40,961 nucleotides of DNA from Oscillospiraceae bacterium (GTDB lineage: Bacteria > Bacillota > Clostridia > Oscillospirales > Oscillospiraceae), in NCBI GenBank assembly GCA_015068495.1, contig SVKL01000017.1, positions 1-40,961 of the forward strand, in the 5' to 3' direction. The notes beneath the pieces are model-generated. The model did not search any database. It was given only the letters and a program-made list of their open reading frames with translations, and was not told where the DNA came from. A program made the translations under genes and the position numbers. This document shows, one piece after another, positions 22,862-31,441 of this stretch. Position 1 is the first letter of the stretch. Each line of letters opens with the position of its first letter.

Positions 22862-22899
22862 GAAAAAGAAAACGACCTTGTGCAGCACACAAGGTCGTT
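22862..22899 (-). terminator. intrinsic terminator after guaB
   Basis: Perfect stem AACGACCTTGTG / CACAAGGTCGTT, followed on the minus strand by TTCTTTTTCC. Confidence 0.9.
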
Positions 22900-22968
22900 G
22901 TATCTTATCTTTTCTCGGGATTTCCCTTTTGACGGGGTTACAGGATGTGCGCGTTTCCTGAAAACAGC

Positions 22969-24474
22969 TTACTTGGTAGTGGATGTGGAACGCAGGGTGA
23001 CATCGTGATAGCCGCCTTCCACAATGGAAACGGAGGATACCAAGGTGAGCTTGGCGTTCTTCTGCAGGTCGGGAATGGTTAATTCGCCGCAGTTGCACAT
23101 AGTGGACTTGACCTTGTACAGGCTGGCTTCCACATTGTCGTGCAGGCTGCCTGCGTAGGTAACGTAGGAGTCTACGCCTTCCTCGAAGGTCAGCTTGGTG
23201 TTGCCGCCCAAATCGTAGCGCTGCCAGTTCCGGGCACGGTTGGAGCCTTCGCCCCAGTATTCCTTCATATAAGAGCCGTTGACCAGCACCTTAGGCGTGG
23301 GGGACTCATCGAAGCGGGCAAAGTAGCGGCCCAGCATCATAAAGTCAGCGCCCATAGCCAGCGCCAAGGTCATATGGTAATCGTGGACGATACCGCCGTC
23401 GGAGCAGATAGGCACATAAATGCCGGTTTCCTTGAAGTATTCATCACGGGCAGCGGCAACCTCAATCAGAGCGGTAGCCTGTCCGCGGCCAATGCCCTTG
23501 GTTTCACGGGTGATGCAGATAGAGCCGCCGCCGATACCGACCTTAATGAAGTCAGCGCCAGCCTTGGCAAGGAACAGAAATCCGTCCCGGTCCACCACGT
23601 TGCCTGCACCGATTTTCACGCTGTCGCCATAGTGGTCGCGGACCCACTTGATGGTGTTGGCCTGCCAGCAGGAGTAACCCTCGGAGGAGTCGATGCACAG
23701 CACGTCAGCGCCGGCGGCCAGCAGGGCGGGAACACGCTCGGCATAATCGCGAGTGTTGATGCCGGCGCCTACCAAGTAACGCTTCTTATCATCCAGCAGT
23801 TCCTGCGGATTTGCCTTGTGAGAGGCATAGTCCTTGCGGAATACAAAGTACATTAAGTGGTCGTTCTCGTCCACAATGGGCAGGCTGTTCAGCTTGTGCT
23901 CCCAGATGATGTCATTGGCGGCTTTCAGAGTAGTGTCCGCAGGGGCAACCACCATCTTCTCCCGGGGGGTCATAAAGGTGGAGACCTTCTCGGTGCCGTC
24001 CATACGGCTTACCCGGTAGTCACGGCTGGTGACAATACCCAACAGCTTGCCGTTGGCAGTGCCGTCATCGGTGATGGCCACAGTGGAGAAGCCGTTGCGC
24101 TCCTTCAGCGCCAGCACATCGTTGAGGGTGGCGTCGGGGGTCAAATTGGATGCGGATACCACAAAGCCGGCCTTGTAGCCCTTGACCTTGGCAACCATTG
24201 CTGCCTGAGATTCAATGGTCTGAGAGCCGAAGATAAAGCTCAAGCCGCCCTCCTTAGCCAAGGCGATGGCCAAAGTGTCGTTGGAAACGGACTGCATAAT
24301 GGCAGACACAAGGGGAATATTCAAGCTGATTGCAGGTTCTTCCTCACCTTTGCGGTACTTGGTCAGAGGGGTACGCAAAGATACATTTGCAGGAATACAA
24401 TTTTCAGATGTGTAGCCGGGAATCAGCAAATATTCGCTGAATGTGTGGCTGGGCTCGGGATAATAATAAGCCAT
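22969..24474 (-). CDS. guaB: IMP dehydrogenase (Tritrichomonas-like type)
   Basis: A 501-residue enzyme oxidising IMP to XMP, the committed step of GMP synthesis. The TIM barrel carries an inserted CBS pair (about 100-220). The catalytic loop is [12 protein letters not shown] with nucleophile Cys320, and the mobile flap carries Arg419-Tyr420 in NWQRYDLGG. Most bacterial enzymes have GPGSIC; the GGGSIC form, the [12 protein letters not shown] start, the GIGRGQATA segment and the [16 protein letters not shown] end instead match the well-studied Tritrichomonas foetus enzyme (Cys319, Arg418-Tyr419) as I remember it, with an offset of one residue. AGGAGG precedes ATG 24474. It is a single-gene unit with its own promoter and terminator; no purine riboswitch was seen. 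Confidence 0.95.
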   Translation of the reverse strand: MAYYYPEPSHTFSEYLLIPGYTSENCIPANVSLRTPLTKYRKGEEEPAISLNIPLVSAIMQSVSNDTLAIALAKEGGLSFIFGSQTIESQAAMVAKVKGYKAGFVVSASNLTPDATLNDVLALKERNGFSTVAITDDGTANGKLLGIVTSRDYRVSRMDGTEKVSTFMTPREKMVVAPADTTLKAANDIIWEHKLNSLPIVDENDHLMYFVFRKDYASHKANPQELLDDKKRYLVGAGINTRDYAERVPALLAAGADVLCIDSSEGYSCWQANTIKWVRDHYGDSVKIGAGNVVDRDGFLFLAKAGADFIKVGIGGGSICITRETKGIGRGQATALIEVAAARDEYFKETGIYVPICSDGGIVHDYHMTLALAMGADFMMLGRYFARFDESPTPKVLVNGSYMKEYWGEGSNRARNWQRYDLGGNTKLTFEEGVDSYVTYAGSLHDNVEASLYKVKSTMCNCGELTIPDLQKNAKLTLVSSVSIVEGGYHDVTLRSTSTTK

Positions 24475-24524
24475 AAAAAGAACCTCCTGAACGTATAGTG
24501 GGGTATTTTATAATGTTGTTCTTT

Positions 24525-24553
24525 ATCATACCATAGAGAAAACAGGTTTTCAA
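24525..24553 (-). promoter_or_regulatory. guaB promoter
   Basis: On the minus strand TTGAAA (24553-24548), 17 bp, TATGAT (24530-24525) with TGG extension. Confidence 0.83.
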
Positions 24554-24595
24554 GGGTGAAGAGACTTAAAAATTCGTAAAAAATTGCCAAATTTG

Positions 24596-24624
24596 TTGCA
24601 ATTTTTTTGGGGAAGTGGTATAGT
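24596..24624 (+). promoter_or_regulatory. typA promoter
   Basis: TTGCAA at 24596-24601, 17 bp, TATAGT at 24619-24624 with TGG extension. It is divergent from the guaB promoter. Confidence 0.82.
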
Positions 24625-24681
24625 TTACAATTAGGAATATATGGCAATTTGACATTTACGGAGAAAGAAGGCGCCAAAGAT

Positions 24682-26514
24682 ATGGCAACACAGGAAAAAA
24701 TCAGAAATATCGCAATCATCGCCCACGTTGACCACGGCAAGACCACCTTGGTGGACGAGCTGTTAAAGCAGGGCGGCATTTATCGCGAAAATCAGGCAAC
24801 TCAGGACAGAGTGATGGACTCCGGCGACTTGGAGCGGGAGCGTGGCATTACCATTCTGGCAAAGAACACCTCTGTCCAGTATAAGGACTATAAAATCAAT
24901 ATTGTGGACACCCCGGGCCACGCGGATTTCGGCGGCGAGGTGGAGCGGATTTTGAAGATGGTCAACGGCGTTATTCTGCTGGTGGATGCCGCAGAAGGCC
25001 CGATGCCCCAGACCCGCTTCGTGCTGGGAAAAGCCTTGGAGCTGGGCCACAAGGTTATTGTGGCGGTGAATAAGGTGGATAAGCCCGACGCCCGTGTCCA
25101 CGAGGTGATGGACGAGGTGCTGGAGCTGCTGCTGGAGCTGGACGCTACCGATGAGCAGTTTAATTCTCCCACCGTGTTCTGCTCCGGCAGACAAGGTATC
25201 GCCTCCTACAGCCCGGATGAGCTGGGCACAGATTTGGTGCCCCTGTTTGAAACCATTGTCAACTATGTACCTGCTCCCGAGGGGGACAAGGATGCGCCTC
25301 TGCAGCTGCTGGTATCTGCCATTGACTACAATGAGTACGTGGGCAGAATCGCCGTGGGCCGTGTGGAACGGGGCACCATTAAGGTCAATCAGGAAGTGAT
25401 GATTGCCGACTACCACAACGCAGATATCAAGCAAAAGGGCAAGGTTGTGGCTCTCTATACCTACGACGGACTGGGAAAAGCGCCCGTTCAGGAAGCTTCT
25501 GCCGGCGAAATCGTGGCGCTGAGCGGTATGGCGGACATTACCATCGGCAGAACCCTCTGCGCTCCTGAAGCAATCGAGCCGCTGCCCTTTGTGAAAATCT
25601 CCGACCCCACCATTGAGATGACCTTTGCTGTGAACGACTCTCCCTTTGCCGGCCGTGAGGGCAAGTTTGTCACCTCCCGGAATCTCCGTGACCGGCTGGA
25701 CAAGGAGCTTTTGAAGGATGTTTCCCTGCACGTCACCGAGCAGGGAACCGATGCCTTCAACGTGGCAGGCCGCGGCGAAATGCACCTGTCGATTTTGATG
25801 GAAACGATGCGCCGTGAGGGCTACGAGTTCTCCGTGTCTACCCCCCGTGTGCTGACCAAGGAAATTGACGGCAAGCTCTGCGAGCCCATCGAGCGGATGG
25901 TTGCGGACGTGCCTGAGGAATGTATGGGCAGCGTCATTGAGAAGCTGGGTCGCCGCAAGGGTGATTTGCTGTCTATGACACCTATGGGCAACCGCTACCG
26001 ACTGGAATTTTTGGTGCCGTCCCGCGGCTTGTTCGGCTACCGCAGTGAATTTTTGACCGATACCCGGGGCGAGGGCATTATGTCCTCGGTGCTGGATAGC
26101 TATGCGCCTATGAAAGGCGAGATTGAGCGCAGACTTACCGGCTCGCTGATTTCCTTTGAGACCGGCGAAGCCGTGACCTACGGCCTGCACGCTGCGCAGG
26201 AGCGTGGCGCCCTGTTTATTGGCCCCGGCACACCGGTGTACGCCGGTATGGTGGTGGGCATTTGCAGCCGCAACGAGGATATGACGGTGAATGTGTGCAA
26301 GAAAAAGCAGCTGACCAATATGCGGGCCTCCGGCTCTGATGAGGCGCTGCGTCTTGTGACACCGAAGAGTTATTCTTTGGAGCAGTGTCTGGAGTTTTTG
26401 GCAGACGATGAGCTGCTGGAATGTACCCCCAAGAGCCTGCGAATCCGCAAGCGCACGCTGGATCACAGCCAGCGTATGCGGGAGCTGATGAAAAAGCGGG
26501 CAGGTCAGGAGTAA
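24682..26514 (+). CDS. typA: translational GTPase TypA/BipA
   Basis: A 610-residue ribosome-associated GTPase of the elongation-factor superfamily, needed for 50S assembly and growth under stress or cold. The G domain shows AHVDHGKTTL (P loop, residues about 15-24), ERERGITI (switch I), DTPGHADFGGE (G3) and NKVD (G4). EF-Tu-like domain 2, EF-G-like domains III and V and the TypA-specific C-terminal domain (about 480-610; GLFGYRSEFLTDTRG, RKRTLD) follow. The start at ATG 24682 gives MATQEKIRNIAIIAHVDHG; AAGG lies about 11 bases upstream, a rather weak ribosome site. The kinase gene begins 3 bp after its stop. Confidence 0.96.
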   Translation: MATQEKIRNIAIIAHVDHGKTTLVDELLKQGGIYRENQATQDRVMDSGDLERERGITILAKNTSVQYKDYKINIVDTPGHADFGGEVERILKMVNGVILLVDAAEGPMPQTRFVLGKALELGHKVIVAVNKVDKPDARVHEVMDEVLELLLELDATDEQFNSPTVFCSGRQGIASYSPDELGTDLVPLFETIVNYVPAPEGDKDAPLQLLVSAIDYNEYVGRIAVGRVERGTIKVNQEVMIADYHNADIKQKGKVVALYTYDGLGKAPVQEASAGEIVALSGMADITIGRTLCAPEAIEPLPFVKISDPTIEMTFAVNDSPFAGREGKFVTSRNLRDRLDKELLKDVSLHVTEQGTDAFNVAGRGEMHLSILMETMRREGYEFSVSTPRVLTKEIDGKLCEPIERMVADVPEECMGSVIEKLGRRKGDLLSMTPMGNRYRLEFLVPSRGLFGYRSEFLTDTRGEGIMSSVLDSYAPMKGEIERRLTGSLISFETGEAVTYGLHAAQERGALFIGPGTPVYAGMVVGICSRNEDMTVNVCKKKQLTNMRASGSDEALRLVTPKSYSLEQCLEFLADDELLECTPKSLRIRKRTLDHSQRMRELMKKRAGQE

Positions 26515-26517
26515 GCA

Positions 26518-27324
26518 ATGAAACGAATTCTCGTGGTGCAGGACCTGTCCTGCGTGGGGCGGTGCAGCCTGACGGTGGCGCAGCCGATTCTGTCGGCGAT
26601 GGGGCTTAATTGCGCAGTGCTGCCTACGGCGGTGTTTTCCACCCATACCGGATTTCCCAACCCCCATATCTGCAGCCTAACCGACGAAATTGCGCCGATA
26701 TTAGAGCATTGGAAGGAAGTAGGCGTGACCTTCGACGGAATTTTGGTGGGCTATCTGTCCGATGTGCAGCAGGCGGAAGCGGTGATGGAGGTAATGTCGG
26801 AGTTTGACTGCCCGGTGATTCTGGACCCTGCTATGGGAGATAACGGCAAGCTGTACCAAGGCATTACAAAGCAGCACGTATCGGCAATGGCGGATTTGTG
26901 CTCCTTGGCTGAGGTGGTGCTTCCCAATGTGACAGAAGCGGCAATGCTGACAGGCGTGCCCTATCAGGAGCAGACCGACGGTCACTATCTGCGGGCTCTG
27001 CTGGAACGGCTGTGCAAGCGGAAGACCAAGACGGTTTTGGTCACCGGTACGGCCTCTGCCGGAAATAAAACCGGCTTTGCCGGTGTGCAGGCGGAAGAGG
27101 GAATGTTCTCCTACAGCACCGAAAGAAGACCGCAAAGCCTCCACGGTACGGGAGATATGTTCAGCGCCGTATTTGCCGGGGCGTATCTGCTGGGACGTGA
27201 CCCTATGGAGGCAGGTCAGCTGGCGGCAGAATTTGTGGAGCGCGTGTTGGATAACACTGCGCAGACCACGCCCTTTGGCGGCGAATTTGAAACCCAGCTG
27301 CCGTGGCTTTGGAAACAGTTATAA
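26518..27324 (+). CDS. pyridoxamine kinase (PdxY/PdxK-like)
   Basis: A 268-residue ribokinase-superfamily enzyme that phosphorylates vitamin B6 vitamers (pyridoxamine, pyridoxal, pyridoxine) for salvage to pyridoxal 5'-phosphate. The start VVQDLSCVGRCSLTVAQPILSAMG, shown here only in part as motif VQDLSCVGRCSLT, and TAVFSTHTGFP are the usual vitamin-binding region. DPAMGDNGKLYQG and PNVTEAAMLTG follow, and the C-terminal HGTGDMFSAVFAGA holds the catalytic Asp of the GTGD anion-hole motif. It is 3 bp from typA, with its AGGAG inside the end of typA, so translation is probably coupled; the functional link between them is not obvious. Confidence 0.9.
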   Translation: MKRILVVQDLSCVGRCSLTVAQPILSAMGLNCAVLPTAVFSTHTGFPNPHICSLTDEIAPILEHWKEVGVTFDGILVGYLSDVQQAEAVMEVMSEFDCPVILDPAMGDNGKLYQGITKQHVSAMADLCSLAEVVLPNVTEAAMLTGVPYQEQTDGHYLRALLERLCKRKTKTVLVTGTASAGNKTGFAGVQAEEGMFSYSTERRPQSLHGTGDMFSAVFAGAYLLGRDPMEAGQLAAEFVERVLDNTAQTTPFGGEFETQLPWLWKQL

Positions 27325-27327
27325 AAA

Positions 27328-27360
27328 ATCCCCCGGATGTGTAACCATCCGGGGGTTATT
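27328..27360. terminator. bidirectional terminator between the pyridoxamine kinase and the SdpI-like gene
   Basis: Stem CCCCCGGATG / CATCCGGGGG. On the minus strand it is followed by ATTTTTTAT, a good T run; on the plus strand by TTATT, a weaker one. Confidence 0.85.
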
Positions 27361-27362
27361 GA

Positions 27363-27812
27363 TTATCTGCGGGGTCCGCCGTTTTTATCAAAGTAGACAC
27401 TGCACAAAATGGCAATCGCCAGCCGCGCAACCAGCGCCAAAGCGGCCTGCCATATCAGGCAAATAACAGCCGTATGCGCCGCTTGAAATAAATCCTTTTT
27501 GATAAAGGTTAGAACTACGATGAACATAATCAGCAACAGTAGCACACCCAGCGCGCCGAAGATAAGGCCCGCGATTTTTTGGGAGAACCGCCAGGCTTCA
27601 ATGCTGCCCATACCAAAATAGGTGCGAAAACCGTAGGTATAGTTGGCTTCGGGAGCGGGCTTAAACAAATACAGCGCTCCCAACACGGTCAGCAGAATCG
27701 GCCCTGCCAGCACTGCAAGAACCAGCAGTGTGCGGACAAGCCCTAAAAAGGCAGGCATTTCCGGCACCAGCTTTGACAGGTCCATATCAAATAACTTGGT
27801 AATTATCTCCAT
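27363..27812 (-). CDS. SdpI/YhfL-family membrane protein
   Basis: 149 residues with four transmembrane stretches (about 22-48, 78-100, 106-120 and 125-140). The motif YGFRTYFGMGSIEAWRFSQK in the middle is the conserved cytoplasmic segment of the SdpI family, whose founder gives immunity to the Bacillus killing factor SdpC; most members have no known partner, and no sdpABC-like genes are here. It starts 13 bp after nrdR, its ribosome site AAGGAG overlapping the nrdR stop region, so it is expressed from the nrdR promoter. Confidence 0.78.
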   Translation of the reverse strand: MEIITKLFDMDLSKLVPEMPAFLGLVRTLLVLAVLAGPILLTVLGALYLFKPAPEANYTYGFRTYFGMGSIEAWRFSQKIAGLIFGALGVLLLLIMFIVVLTFIKKDLFQAAHTAVICLIWQAALALVARLAIAILCSVYFDKNGGPRR

Positions 27813-27824
27813 TGAGGGTACTCC

Positions 27825-28280
27825 TTATTTCTCTTCCAGAAACATCTCAATTTCGTGAATAAAGCTCCGTACGTCTTGGAACCGGCGGTAGACAGAGGCA
27901 AAACGAATGTATGCAACCTCGTCCAAGGGCTTAATGCGCTCCATTACCATCTGGCCGATGGCGTCGGTGGTAACCTCCCGCTCCAGCGTATTCTGAATGG
28001 ACTGCTCAATTTCTGTGGTGATGCGATCCAAATCCGCCACATCCACCTGCCGCTTGTCGAAGGCGCGAACCATAGAATTGAGAATTTTATTTCGATCAAA
28101 GGCCTGACGGGAGCCGTCCCGCTTTACAACGATAATCGGCAGACTTTCCACGATTTCATAGGTGGTGAAGCGGCGCTGGCAGTTCAGACACTCTCTGCGT
28201 CTGCGGATGCTCTGTCCGTCTTCGGAGTGACGGGAGTCTACAACCTTGCTCTCTTGGTCTCCACAAAATGGACATTTCAT
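27825..28280 (-). CDS. nrdR: transcriptional repressor NrdR
   Basis: A 151-residue repressor of ribonucleotide reductase genes. The N-terminal zinc ribbon has Cys3, Cys6, Cys31 and Cys34 (MKCPFC and CLNC), with the basic DSRHSEDGQSIRRRREC stretch between; an ATP-cone domain (about 49-139; VKRDGSRQAFDRNKI) senses ATP/dATP and controls oligomerisation. Length and sequence are typical. It binds NrdR boxes near nrd promoters, none of which are in this window. First gene of a two-gene unit with the SdpI-like protein. Confidence 0.96.
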   Translation of the reverse strand: MKCPFCGDQESKVVDSRHSEDGQSIRRRRECLNCQRRFTTYEIVESLPIIVVKRDGSRQAFDRNKILNSMVRAFDKRQVDVADLDRITTEIEQSIQNTLEREVTTDAIGQMVMERIKPLDEVAYIRFASVYRRFQDVRSFIHEIEMFLEEK

Positions 28281-28334
28281 AGGGAAACGCCCTCCTTATG
28301 CTTATTTCTGCGGTATACATAATACCTCATTTCT

Positions 28335-28363
28335 ATTATACCAGCAGAATTCGACGATGTCCA
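28335..28363 (-). promoter_or_regulatory. nrdR promoter
   Basis: On the minus strand TGGACA (28363-28358), 17 bp, TATAAT (28340-28335) with TGG extension. Confidence 0.78.
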
Positions 28364-28379
28364 GCACTTTTTCCTGCAG

Positions 28380-28408
28380 AGGAAAATGAAAAAGCTTCTT
28401 GCTATAAT
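28380..28408 (+). promoter_or_regulatory. promoter of the acyltransferase gene
   Basis: TATAAT at 28403-28408 with a TGC extension; the -35 (AGGAAA-like) is poor, so the extended -10 probably does most of the work. Confidence 0.6.
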
Positions 28409-28459
28409 GGGACGTGTATAGTAATATGGAAGCGTAGAAAAAGAAGAGAGGATCCGGCC

Positions 28460-29743
28460 ATGAAAATCAAAACCAAGCAACGCTCTTATGAGCAGGTTAT
28501 GGCGATGCCCCGTCCGACTCACCGTAAGCCCCTGAAGCCCCTGTTTTTGTTGCAGGCGGTGGTGCGGATTTTGGCGATTTTTGACCTGCTTCCCACAAAA
28601 TTCACCTACGAAACCCATAATATGGAGCAAATTCAAAAGGGAGAACCCTGTCTGATTCTGATGAATCATTCCAGTTTCATTGATCTGAAAATTGCCTCCC
28701 GCATTTTCTTTCCCAAGCCCTACGGCATCGTCTGCACATCAGACGGCTTTGTGGGGAAAAATTGGCTGATGCGTCTGTTGGGATGTATTCCCACCCGGAA
28801 ATTTGTCAGCGACGTGTCGCTGATTCGGGATATGGAGTACCTGCTGAAGAAAAAACGTACCAGTGTGCTGATGTACCCGGAGGCCAGCTATTCCTTTGAC
28901 GGCACGGCGACGCCTTTGCCCCGTAAAATGGGCGTGCTTCTGAAAAAGCTGAATGTGCCTGTGGTGACGGTGATTACCCAAGGCGCATTTGCCCGTGATC
29001 CGCTGTACAATTGCCTGCAAAAAAGAAAGGTGACTGTCCGTGCGGATGTGACCTGCCTTGCCACCGCAGAGCAAATTCGGGCGTTATCCGTGGCCCAGCT
29101 GGATACAATGCTGGATGAAGCCTTTTCCTTTGATAATTTCCGCTATCAGCAGGAAAAGGGAATCGTGATTGACGAGCCCTTCCGCGCCGACGGGCTCAAC
29201 CGCATTCTCTACCGGTGTCCCCACTGTCAGACAGAGGGCCAGACCGTTGGGAAAGGTGTTATGTTAACCTGTAAAAGCTGCGGCGCAGAATATACCTTGG
29301 ATGAGCAGGGCTATCTGACCGGTAAATCGCCGATCTTTACCCATATTCCCGATTGGTATGCCTGGCAGCGGCAGCAGGTGCGTAAGGAGCTGGAGGAAGG
29401 CACTTACCGCTTGGAAAAGAACGTAAAAATCGGTATGCTGGTGGACACCAAGGCTTTGTATTGGGTGGGAAACGGCAAGCTTATCCACGATGCAAACGGC
29501 TTCCGTCTCACAGGCTGCGACGGCAAGCTGGCGTATTCCCAAGGGCCGTTGGCTTGCTACGGGCTGTATTCCGATTATTACTGGTATGAAATCGGAGATG
29601 TGATTTGCATCGGCAATCAGGACGCGCTGTATTACTGCTTCCCCGAGGGTGGCGACGTGGTAGCCAAAACCCGTCTGGCCGCCGAGGAACTGTACAAGCT
29701 GAAAAAGGCAAGAAAAGCGCCTGCGGTTGCCGCCAAGGGCTAA
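28460..29743 (+). CDS. 1-acyl-sn-glycerol-3-phosphate acyltransferase-like protein with C-terminal zinc ribbon
   Basis: 427 residues. The first 230 are a PlsC-type acyltransferase: the HX4D motif is His70...Asp75 in NHSSFID, GKNWLMRLLGCIPTRKF is the substrate-binding block, and YPEAS at 139-143 is the third motif. Normal PlsC proteins stop near 240 residues. Here a further 190 residues contain a four-cysteine zinc ribbon (Cys253, Cys256, Cys271, Cys274; CPHC...CKSC) and a C-terminal part of unknown fold with several Trp/Tyr. It probably acts in phospholipid or lysophospholipid acylation at the inner membrane face; the extra part may regulate or recruit. The start is ATG 28460 after GAGAGGATC; the frame stays open upstream without support. 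Confidence 0.85.
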   Translation: MKIKTKQRSYEQVMAMPRPTHRKPLKPLFLLQAVVRILAIFDLLPTKFTYETHNMEQIQKGEPCLILMNHSSFIDLKIASRIFFPKPYGIVCTSDGFVGKNWLMRLLGCIPTRKFVSDVSLIRDMEYLLKKKRTSVLMYPEASYSFDGTATPLPRKMGVLLKKLNVPVVTVITQGAFARDPLYNCLQKRKVTVRADVTCLATAEQIRALSVAQLDTMLDEAFSFDNFRYQQEKGIVIDEPFRADGLNRILYRCPHCQTEGQTVGKGVMLTCKSCGAEYTLDEQGYLTGKSPIFTHIPDWYAWQRQQVRKELEEGTYRLEKNVKIGMLVDTKALYWVGNGKLIHDANGFRLTGCDGKLAYSQGPLACYGLYSDYYWYEIGDVICIGNQDALYYCFPEGGDVVAKTRLAAEELYKLKKARKAPAVAAKG

Positions 29744-29769
29744 GCTGCCGGAAATATGGTATCATAAAG

Positions 29770-29798
29770 CAGGCGGGGTATTTTTCCCGCCTGTTTTT
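29770..29798 (+). terminator. intrinsic terminator after the acyltransferase
   Basis: Stem CAGGCGGG / CCCGCCTG with an 8-base loop and five T. Confidence 0.9.
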
Positions 29799-29821
29799 GC
29801 CGCGTTTACCGGGAATAATTG

Positions 29822-29850
29822 TTGCATTTATACAGATTAACCAGTATAAT
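29822..29850 (+). promoter_or_regulatory. promoter of the nucleoside ABC transporter operon
   Basis: TTGCAT at 29822-29827, 17 bp, TATAAT at 29845-29850, leading to GGGAAGGAGGG before ATG 29894. No riboswitch was recognised in the short leader. Confidence 0.83.
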
Positions 29851-29893
29851 GGAAGCATAATCCAGCAAAATTACGGGAAGGAGGGTAATCAAT

Positions 29894-31441
29894 ATGCAAT
29901 CGGAATATATTATTGAAATGCTCAATATCAGAAAAGAATTCCCCGGGATTGTAGCCAATGACGACATTACATTGCAGCTGAAAAGCGGCGAAATTCACGC
30001 CCTTTTGGGTGAAAACGGCGCCGGTAAATCCACGCTTATGTCGGTGTTGTTTGGCTTATATCAGCCGGAACAGGGTGTGATTAAGAAAAACGGGGAAGTG
30101 GTCACTATCCACAATCCCAACGATGCCACGGCTTTGAATATCGGTATGGTCCACCAGCACTTTAAGCTGATTGACGTATTTACGGTTTTGGACAATATCA
30201 TTTTAGGCGCAGAGGATACCCGTATGGGCTTTCTGCAAAAGCAGCAGGCGCGGCAAAAGGTGGAGGAATTGTCCCAAAAGTACGGTCTGAAGGTGGATTT
30301 GAACGCCAAGGTAGAGGATATCACCGTAGGTATGCAGCAGCGTGTGGAAATCCTCAAAATGCTCTACCGGGACAATGAAATTCTCATTTTTGACGAGCCG
30401 ACGGCAGTGTTGACACCTCAGGAAATTGACGAGCTGATGGCTACAATGCGTGGCTTTGCCAAGGAGGGCAAGTCCATTCTTTTCATTACCCATAAGCTTA
30501 ATGAAATTATGGCTGTTGCCGACCGCTGCACCGTTCTGCGGAAGGGCAAGTGCATCGGTACGGTGAATATTGCCGATACTACCAAGCAGGAGCTGTCCAA
30601 TATGATGGTGGGACGTCCGGTGCAGCTGCAGGTTGAAAAGGACGAGGCAACGGTAGGTGATGCGGTACTGGAGGTGGAAAACCTGACAGTGCCCTCGAAA
30701 ATCCACAAAAACAATGCAGTCAAGGGCGTATCCTTCCAAGTTCACGCCGGCGAAATTGTGTGCATTGCCGGCATTGACGGCAACGGACAGTCTGAGCTGA
30801 TTCACGGGCTGACAGGCCTGGAAAAGGCAAGCAGCGGTGTGGTCCGTCTGTGCGGAAAGGATATCAGCCGCGGCTCTATCCGCTACCGCAGCGAGGCGGG
30901 TATGAGCCATATCCCCGAGGACCGGCATAAGCACGGCCTTGTGCTGGATTTCACCTTGGAGCAGAATATGGTGCTGCAGGATTTCCAGAATCCCCGGTTC
31001 CAAAAGCTGGGCTTTATCAGAGACGATGCGGTTCGCAGCTATGCTGAGACCTTGATTGAGCAGTATGACGTCCGTTCCGGTCAGGGCCCTGTGACGGTTG
31101 CCCGGAGTATGTCCGGCGGCAACCAGCAGAAGGCTATCATCGCCCGGGAGATGGACAGAAACAAGCCCCTTGTGGTGGCGGTTCAGCCTACCCGCGGCTT
31201 GGATGTGGGCGCTATTGAGCATATTCACAAGGAGCTGGTTGCCCAGCGGGATGCAGGAAAGGCAGTTTTGCTGGTCAGCTTGGAGCTGGATGAGGTGATG
31301 AACCTGTCCGACCGGATACTGGTGATGTATGAAGGCGAGATTGTGGGTCAGCTAGACCCCAAAACCACAAATCTGCAGGAGCTGGGCCTGTATATGGCAG
31401 GCGCCAAGAAGTCGGAAGGAGGCAGCTATGAACAAGGGTAA
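29894..31441 (+). CDS. nucleoside-type ABC transporter ATP-binding protein
   Basis: 515 residues: two ABC ATPase domains in tandem, as in RbsA/NupA-type importers of sugars and nucleosides. The first domain has Walker A GENGAGKS (39-46) and Walker [13 protein letters not shown]. The second has a degenerate Walker A ([14 protein letters not shown], no Lys) but a good signature [15 protein letters not shown], as usual in this family. It powers the two permeases encoded directly downstream; the last 14 bases overlap the first permease gene. No binding protein gene lies in the operon; the BMP lipoprotein at 12.6 kb is the natural partner. Confidence 0.94.
   Translation: MQSEYIIEMLNIRKEFPGIVANDDITLQLKSGEIHALLGENGAGKSTLMSVLFGLYQPEQGVIKKNGEVVTIHNPNDATALNIGMVHQHFKLIDVFTVLDNIILGAEDTRMGFLQKQQARQKVEELSQKYGLKVDLNAKVEDITVGMQQRVEILKMLYRDNEILIFDEPTAVLTPQEIDELMATMRGFAKEGKSILFITHKLNEIMAVADRCTVLRKGKCIGTVNIADTTKQELSNMMVGRPVQLQVEKDEATVGDAVLEVENLTVPSKIHKNNAVKGVSFQVHAGEIVCIAGIDGNGQSELIHGLTGLEKASSGVVRLCGKDISRGSIRYRSEAGMSHIPEDRHKHGLVLDFTLEQNMVLQDFQNPRFQKLGFIRDDAVRSYAETLIEQYDVRSGQGPVTVARSMSGGNQQKAIIAREMDRNKPLVVAVQPTRGLDVGAIEHIHKELVAQRDAGKAVLLVSLELDEVMNLSDRILVMYEGEIVGQLDPKTTNLQELGLYMAGAKKSEGGSYEQG

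Noticed and set aside
24763-26667. Open frame of 634 codons on the minus strand across typA
   Set aside because: TypA is complete and highly conserved in the opposite frame; the antisense product is low-complexity His/Gln/Leu and has no start signals.
27363-27812. Immunity gene of an sdp-type killing factor system
   Set aside because: The SdpI motif is present, but no sdpA, sdpB or sdpC-like gene is near; it sits in an nrdR operon.
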